Shown here: piece by piece, positions 6,385 through 10,467 of the stretch
Numbering within the stretch: position 1 is the stretch's first letter
How the letters are laid out: every line of letters begins with the position of its first letter
DNA from: Bacteroidota bacterium
GTDB lineage: Bacteria > Bacteroidota > Bacteroidia > Bacteroidales > PUMT01
Direction of reading: 5' to 3'
DNA length: 10,467 nucleotides
Assembly: GCA_003556985.1 (NCBI GenBank)
Contig: PWPZ01000132.1
Location: forward strand, 1 to 10,467
Notes under the pieces: generated by a model
What the model was told of the DNA's origin: nothing
Database searches by the model: none
What the model saw: the letters and a program-made list of their open reading frames with translations, nothing else
Position numbers and translations under genes: made by a program

Positions 6385-7893
6385 TCAATTTCGGGGAGAT
6401 AAAATTTTATCGACAATTATGCGGCTTGCACCGGTGTTATTTTTTACATAATTCTCTGCCGTGCTGCCGGCAATATGTAGTTTTTCCTTATCGGATATAA
6501 GCTGATCAGCCCGGCCGGCCAGCTCCCGGTAGTTTCTGACAGGGAAGGCACCGCCGGTTTCGGCAAGCACCCTCGCCTCCCTGAATTTCCGGTAGTTGGG
6601 ACCGAAAATTACCGGGATACCGTGAGTACAGGCTTCCAGTATATTGTGAATGCCTTTGCCGAACCCCCCTCCTACATATGCTATTTTTCCGTATGCATAA
6701 AGTGAGGAAAGCAGTCCGATATTATCGATTATCAAAACCGAAGACATTACCAGATCAGCATCCGGGGAACCGGTCTTATTGTCAGCGGCTTCTGAGGAAC
6801 GGGTTTTTGAAGGACCGGTTTCCAGGGTATCGGTTTCCAGGGTATCGGATTCCGGTTTATCGGTTTCCAGGGTATCGGATTCCGGTTTATCGGTTTCCGG
6901 TATATCGGATTCCGGTTTATCGGTTTCCGGTGCCTTATCATTGGCAGGCCCGGAGGTATACGTCGAGGCTTCCGGCGGCGCTGCTTCCGGCGGCGAGGCT
7001 TCCCCGGGAGAATTATCTGCCTGAAGAGCTTTTGCGACATCAGAATACCTGACGGTCAGATCGTTAAACCGGCTTTCCAGTTTAACGATCTGATCTTCGT
7101 TGATCTCGTGGGGAGCAATGATAAGCTTTATCTTATGCCGGGTTTCATTCATAAACTTTACCAGCAGATCATGATCGGCAGGCCAGGTGCTGCCGGCAAC
7201 TACTGTAAAGTTCCCGGCCGAAAATGCGTCGGCTGCCGGGATTTCCCGTATCTGCCGCTGGAGGTCGTAAACGCGGTCAAAGCGGGTGTCACCGGCAACC
7301 GAAACCTGCTCTGCCCCGAGGGAATTCAGCAATTTGCGGGAATCATCACTCTGAACGAAAATATGGCTGAACATATGGAGAATGCCGGCGAACCATTTGC
7401 CGTACCATCGGAAGAATATCTGGTCCTTCCGGAAATTTGCAGAAATAAGATAGAGCGGTATGTTGTTCGTGTTTAATCGTGAAATATAATTATACCAGAA
7501 CTCATATTTCACGAACACGGCCATATCGGGCCCGAATGTCTTTACGAATTTTGCAGCATTAGCCGGGGTGTCGGCAGGCAGGTAGCAAACGGCATCGGCA
7601 AGGGGATAGTCTTTCCTTATCTCATATCCGGAGGGAGAAAAAAAAGTCAGCAGAATAAAAACATCCGCCTCCCTTTCCTTTAATTTTTCGATCACCGGCC
7701 GTCCCTGCTCAAATTCCCCGAGTGAGGCGCAATGCATCCATATCACCCTGCGGCCCCCGGGATTGAAATCCTTCCACCTGCGGAAAAATCCTTTCCTGCC
7801 GCGATACCATAAACCCGCCTTTTTATTGAAAGGAGACAAAATGATAACTGCCAGCCGGTAAAGATATATGGCAATATTGTAAAAAACTGTCAT
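6385..7893 (-). CDS. waaA: 3-deoxy-D-manno-octulosonic acid (Kdo) transferase with repeat-built insert
   Basis: This enzyme transfers Kdo from CMP-Kdo to the lipid A precursor at the inner face of the inner membrane, the first step of LPS core synthesis. Residues 1-21 form a hydrophobic membrane anchor. The N-terminal GT-B half has HCASLGEFEQG (54-64), with E60 in the position of the catalytic base, then KYEFWYN (129-135). The C-terminal half has GSTW (234-237), APHE (260-263), GGGFGKGIHNILEA (408-421) and GPNYRKFREA. At 502 residues it is about 90 longer than usual. The excess is residues ~291-380, a low-complexity acidic and proline-rich insert of 5-residue repeats such as APETD, KPESD and TLETD, placed between two Rossmann-like strands (ending VRYS and starting VLIIDNIGLLSSLYAYG). 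The insert keeps frame, and both flanks retain family motifs, so the enzyme is probably active. Tandem promoter-like elements lie upstream, and a large exported protein is divergent. Confidence 0.94.
   Translation of the reverse strand: MTVFYNIAIYLYRLAVIILSPFNKKAGLWYRGRKGFFRRWKDFNPGGRRVIWMHCASLGEFEQGRPVIEKLKEREADVFILLTFFSPSGYEIRKDYPLADAVCYLPADTPANAAKFVKTFGPDMAVFVKYEFWYNYISRLNTNNIPLYLISANFRKDQIFFRWYGKWFAGILHMFSHIFVQSDDSRKLLNSLGAEQVSVAGDTRFDRVYDLQRQIREIPAADAFSAGNFTVVAGSTWPADHDLLVKFMNETRHKIKLIIAPHEINEDQIVKLESRFNDLTVRYSDVAKALQADNSPGEASPPEAAPPEASTYTSGPANDKAPETDKPESDIPETDKPESDTLETDKPESDTLETDTLETGPSKTRSSEAADNKTGSPDADLVMSSVLIIDNIGLLSSLYAYGKIAYVGGGFGKGIHNILEACTHGIPVIFGPNYRKFREARVLAETGGAFPVRNYRELAGRADQLISDKEKLHIAGSTAENYVKNNTGASRIIVDKILSPRN
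6814..6933. repeat. 15-base tandem repeat, eight units, inside waaA
   Basis: Eight consecutive 15-base units (starts 6814, 6829, 6844, 6859, 6874, 6889, 6904, 6919) follow the pattern ATCGGWTTCC plus five variable bases. On the coding strand they give APETD-KPESD-IPETD-KPESD-TLETD-KPESD-TLETD-TLETG. Units partly alternate, giving a 30-base higher-order period. The length is a multiple of three, so copy-number change would not shift the waaA frame. Confidence 0.93.
6965..7003. repeat. Second, shorter 15-base-period repeat inside waaA
   Basis: Two and a half units of about 15 bases (GAGGCTTCCGGCGGC, GCTGCTTCCGGCGGC, GAGGCTTCC) encode GEASPPEAAPPEAS on the minus strand. Shifted by one base, the unit aligns with the 6814-6933 array (shared GG-TTCC-G core) and is in phase with it across 30 non-repetitive bases. 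This suggests a common origin. Confidence 0.75.
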
Positions 7894-7911
7894 TAAAGAA
7901 GAAGGAATTAC

Positions 7912-8001
7912 GGGTCAATTTTGCGGCAAAGGTAAATTAAAACTGAAACAGAAAAACAATAAGTTATTAAGACGCATGGGTCAATTTTGCGGCAAAGGTA
8001 A
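7912..8001. repeat. 24-base perfect direct repeat upstream of waaA
   Basis: The same 24 bases occur at 7912-7935 and 7978-8001, 66 bases apart start to start. Each copy contains the palindrome TTTGC-G-GCAAA (7920-7930 and 7986-7996), which overlaps a minus-strand TACCTTTG. The flanking sequences differ, so only the promoter core is duplicated. Confidence 0.92.
7927..7959 (-). promoter_or_regulatory. Candidate proximal waaA promoter
   Basis: On the minus strand TTG (7959-7957) is followed after 22 bases by TACCTTTG (7934-7927). This fits TTG-N17-23-TAnnTTTG and starts a leader of roughly 30 bases before the waaA ATG. The -7 element lies in the duplicated 24-base segment. Confidence 0.6.
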
Positions 8002-8023
8002 TTTTAGATTTGGAATAATTCAA
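7993..8023 (-). promoter_or_regulatory. Candidate distal waaA promoter
   Basis: On the minus strand TTG (8023-8021) is followed after 20 bases by TACCTTTG (8000-7993), the best promoter match in the window. Its -7 element is in the second copy of the 24-base repeat. It would add about 65 bases to the waaA leader. Confidence 0.55.
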
Positions 8024-8040
8024 CGCAGGCCGGTGAAAAC

Positions 8041-8097
8041 ATGTACGCAAATGTTATTATTTTCGTTCTTACTACATCCAAAGCTGCTTCCATTTGA
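8041..8097 (+). CDS. Possible 18-codon upstream ORF overlapping the next gene's start
   Basis: ATG 8041 opens a frame reading MYANVIIFVLTTSKAASI and stops at TGA 8095-8097. The stop overlaps the proposed TTG start at 8094 in the four bases TTGA, the geometry of translational coupling. It has no Shine-Dalgarno sequence and no recognisable homology, and could be a chance frame. It would make sense as a leader peptide only if the downstream gene really begins at TTG. Confidence 0.25.
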   Translation: MYANVIIFVLTTSKAASI

Positions 8098-10467
8098 AAC
8101 GGATCATTGTTAAAATACTGATCTTAATGCTGCCTGTTGCTCTCTTTTCCCAGGAATTTTCAGGGATAAGGGAGAAATCTTTCTACGCGGTATCAGATAC
8201 AATAATGCTGGACAGCCTGAAAATTGTTCCAGGAACAATTGAATTGTTTGCCCCTGGAAACAAGAAAATAGATGATTCTCTTTACCTGACCGATGCCCTT
8301 AATTCCCTCATTATAACGGGGAGTGATTTCCCTTACAGAAGGGTTGAGGTTATTGCCAGGTACAGGGTCTTTACTTTTGATCCCGCATTGAGTGCCAGCA
8401 ATAAAGATACCAGTCTGATAATACCTTTTCAGCGGGACAGAGCCTCTCCGGACGACCGGCGCTACACTTTCCGGCAGGTAAACGACGAAATATGGAGGGA
8501 AGATGGACTGGTGCGCAATGGCAGTATTTCCCGGGGAGTCAGTTTTGGGAACAACCAGGATGTTGCGGTAACCTCCAACCTGAACCTCCAGCTTTCCGGC
8601 AAGCTGGACGATAATATCAATATTCTTGCCAGCATATCCGATCAGAATATTCCAATTCAGCCGGAAGGATATACACAGCAGATACAGGAATTTGACAAGA
8701 TCTTTATCCAGCTCTACAACGACAACATGAGCCTGACCGCAGGCGATTTCGATACAGAGGAGAACAGGGGGAAATTTTTGCCGATCGACAGGAAAGGGCA
8801 GGGAGTCCGGTTTACATCAACACATGAGTCGGCCGACATGTTTTACAATAACCTCAGCAGTTCAACCAGCGCTGCAATTTCCAAAGGACGCTACCACAGG
8901 TTTAATTTCCAGGGGATGGAGGGAAACCAGGGGCCCTATAAGCTAAGGGGGGCCAACAACGAGCTCTTCATTGTCGTACTTGCCGGCTCCGAAAAGGTTT
9001 ACGTCGACGGCCGATTGTTGTCAAGGGGAGTGGACAGGCATTATACTATCGACTATAATCTGGCGGAGATAACCTTCACCTCACGAATGCCCATAACAAA
9101 AGACAGGAGGGTAGCGGTTGAATTTGAATATTCAGACCGTAACTACTCCAGGTTCATGGTAACCAACACCTCCGGTATGGAGACCGAAAGAGGAAGTTAC
9201 TACGTCAACATATTTTCCGAGCACGACGCCAGAAACCAGCCCCTGATGCAGGAGCTCAGGGAGGATGAAAAGGAGCTGCTGGCAGCCATCGGCGACAGCC
9301 TTCACCGGGCATGGGTCCCTAAAATTGACAGTGTGGAATTTCGTGACGACATTGTATTGTATGAAAAGTCCGACAGCATTGTTGACGGGATACCATATCT
9401 AATTTACAGACACTCCAACGATCCTGACAGGGCCCGTTACAGGCTGGGATTCTCATTCGTGGGAGAAAATAACGGCAACTACACCCAGGAGAGCAGTGCC
9501 GCCAACGGCCGCGTATTCAGGTGGACTGCCCCGGCAGGCGGTGTTCCTTCGGGCAGTTATGAGCCGGTTACCCTTCTGGTGGCTCCCGGGAAGCAACAGG
9601 TAGTAAGTATGGGGGGGACTAGTTCCCTTTTTTCCGGAACCGAGGCCTTCTTCGAACTGGCAGTAAGCAATTTCAACCGTAACACCTTTTCCCGGCTGGA
9701 TAATGAAAATAACACAGGCATGGCCTTCAGGATTGGATTGGATAACGAAATACCCCTTTTCGGGGAAAATCATCTGCTGGCAGGAGGAGCTGACTATGAG
9801 TTTTCGGGGAGTGACTTTACCACCACCGGCCGGTTCAGGGCAGTGGAGCATGAAAGAGACTGGAATATACAAACCTTCCCTGAAGTGCGGGAAGAACACA
9901 AGCTGAGCTGGTATGCCGATTATAACCGCCAGGAAGGTGGATTTGCCGGCTACCGTGGCGAATACCTGCGGATATCCGACCGTTACAGCGGACTAAGGAA
10001 TATGTTGCAGGCCGGCGGTTCGGCTGCAGGCTTTGACGGCACAATGGCTGTCAGCTACCTCAACTCAGGAGGCAATTTCAACGATACCGAATTTTTCAGG
10101 CACTCGGCAGAAATAAGCAGGCCGCTATGGTTTTTCAGGACAGGGGTGAGGACCGAAGGGGAGAATAACAGTATAAAGGAAAAAAGCGGGGGATCGATCC
10201 TGGCCTCCAGCTTTGCTTATTTTCAAAGAGAGGTATTCCTGGAGAATTCCGACACGGCAAACTTTCATTTTTACACTGCCTACCGGGAGAGGGATGACAG
10301 GCTTCCATATAACAACATGATGGTTCACTCCTCCTCTGCAAGAGAATTTTCCTCGGGATTCAGTGCAAGAACCGGAAGGGGCAACCATTTCGGCGGGGTG
10401 CTTAATCACCGCAGACTGGCTCCCGGAGAGGCCCCCGGGATCGACACCCCGGAAAATTCACTTAACG
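8094..10467 (+). CDS. Large exported, probably outer-membrane, protein of unknown function (5' part)
   Basis: I do not recognise a named family. The frame is open from the start to the right edge: 791 codons without a stop. The start is inferred. TTG 8094 gives a textbook signal peptide, MKRIIVKILILMLPVALFS before QEF, with basic residues, a hydrophobic core and cleavage likely around residue 19. The only early in-frame ATG (8127) would cut this signal in half. Residues 147-155 (RGVSFGNNQ) lead into a region of alternating polar/hydrophobic strands with SDQNIPIQPEGYTQQIQEFD (from about 182) and LTAGDFD (to 220). YVDGRLLSRGVDRHYTIDY (from 303) through ITFTSRMPI and VAVEFEYSD resembles the 'DG..L..G.DY.IDY' modules seen in SprA-like and other large surface proteins of this phylum. 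Beyond about 500, repeated aromatic/glycine strands suggest a beta-barrel. It is divergent from waaA, so an envelope role is plausible. Function unknown. Confidence 0.8.
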   Translation, partial: MKRIIVKILILMLPVALFSQEFSGIREKSFYAVSDTIMLDSLKIVPGTIELFAPGNKKIDDSLYLTDALNSLIITGSDFPYRRVEVIARYRVFTFDPALSASNKDTSLIIPFQRDRASPDDRRYTFRQVNDEIWREDGLVRNGSISRGVSFGNNQDVAVTSNLNLQLSGKLDDNINILASISDQNIPIQPEGYTQQIQEFDKIFIQLYNDNMSLTAGDFDTEENRGKFLPIDRKGQGVRFTSTHESADMFYNNLSSSTSAAISKGRYHRFNFQGMEGNQGPYKLRGANNELFIVVLAGSEKVYVDGRLLSRGVDRHYTIDYNLAEITFTSRMPITKDRRVAVEFEYSDRNYSRFMVTNTSGMETERGSYYVNIFSEHDARNQPLMQELREDEKELLAAIGDSLHRAWVPKIDSVEFRDDIVLYEKSDSIVDGIPYLIYRHSNDPDRARYRLGFSFVGENNGNYTQESSAANGRVFRWTAPAGGVPSGSYEPVTLLVAPGKQQVVSMGGTSSLFSGTEAFFELAVSNFNRNTFSRLDNENNTGMAFRIGLDNEIPLFGENHLLAGGADYEFSGSDFTTTGRFRAVEHERDWNIQTFPEVREEHKLSWYADYNRQEGGFAGYRGEYLRISDRYSGLRNMLQAGGSAAGFDGTMAVSYLNSGGNFNDTEFFRHSAEISRPLWFFRTGVRTEGENNSIKEKSGGSILASSFAYFQREVFLENSDTANFHFYTAYRERDDRLPYNNMMVHSSSAREFSSGFSARTGRGNHFGGVLNHRRLAPGEAPGIDTPENSLN

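Noticed and set aside
6814..6933. CRISPR-like array
   Set aside because: The units are 15 bases with no spacers and lie in frame inside a coding gene. It is a tandem repeat, not a CRISPR.
6678..7052. Open frames on the plus strand and in another minus frame across the waaA repeats
   Set aside because: The 15-base units lack stops in several frames, so repeat translation creates long shadow ORFs (Arg/Tyr/Pro or Ser/Val repeats). The waaA frame has conserved motifs on both sides; the others do not.
8005..8012. TAGATTTG as a plus-strand -7 element for the large exported protein
   Set aside because: The octamer matches TAnnTTTG, but the nearest upstream TTG is only 15 bases away, outside the usual 17-23 spacing. 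It could still be weak, but I do not call it.
9453..10409. Minus-strand open frames under the large exported protein
   Set aside because: They are antisense to a continuous 791-codon frame with a signal peptide and have no recognisable features. They also overlap one another.

Overview
The window looks like chromosomal DNA of a Gram-negative member of the Bacteroidota, probably Bacteroidales/Marinilabiliales-like. The evidence is a short-chain-dehydrogenase-type threonine dehydrogenase paired with glycine C-acetyltransferase, a Kdo transferase for lipid A, promoter-like elements of the TTG-N17-23-TAnnTTTG kind, and almost no Shine-Dalgarno sequences before start codons. It carries mostly housekeeping genes. 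I see no insertion sequence, CRISPR array, tRNA, rRNA or phage gene.

Layout. 1-741 (minus) is the 5' part of gltX, glutamyl-tRNA synthetase, cut by the left edge. 825-1787 (minus) is an NAD-dependent L-threonine 3-dehydrogenase, and 2065-3255 (plus) is its metabolic partner kbl. These two are divergent across a 277-base control region and together turn threonine into glycine and acetyl-CoA. A very strong hairpin terminator follows kbl. 3374-5962 (minus) is nrdJ, a B12-dependent class II ribonucleotide reductase with its three active-site cysteines intact. A 422-base non-coding stretch (5963-6384) separates nrdJ from waaA (6385-7893, minus), the Kdo transferase. waaA contains an in-frame, repeat-built, acidic/proline-rich insert of about 90 residues. 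A 200-base divergent region with a duplicated promoter-like element follows. Then comes a large secreted, probably outer-membrane, protein on the plus strand. It starts at a TTG codon near 8094 and runs off the right edge; it is too open-ended to show up as a closed ORF.

Themes. waaA and the big exported protein are divergent neighbours and both concern the envelope. gltX, tdh/kbl and nrdJ are core metabolism. I do not find a clear new multi-gene system. The items most worth a second look are the low-complexity insert inside WaaA, the duplicated promoter/palindrome upstream of it, and the uncharacterised outer-membrane protein with a short overlapping upstream ORF. Functional statements are by recognition of motifs and family patterns; no database search was run.
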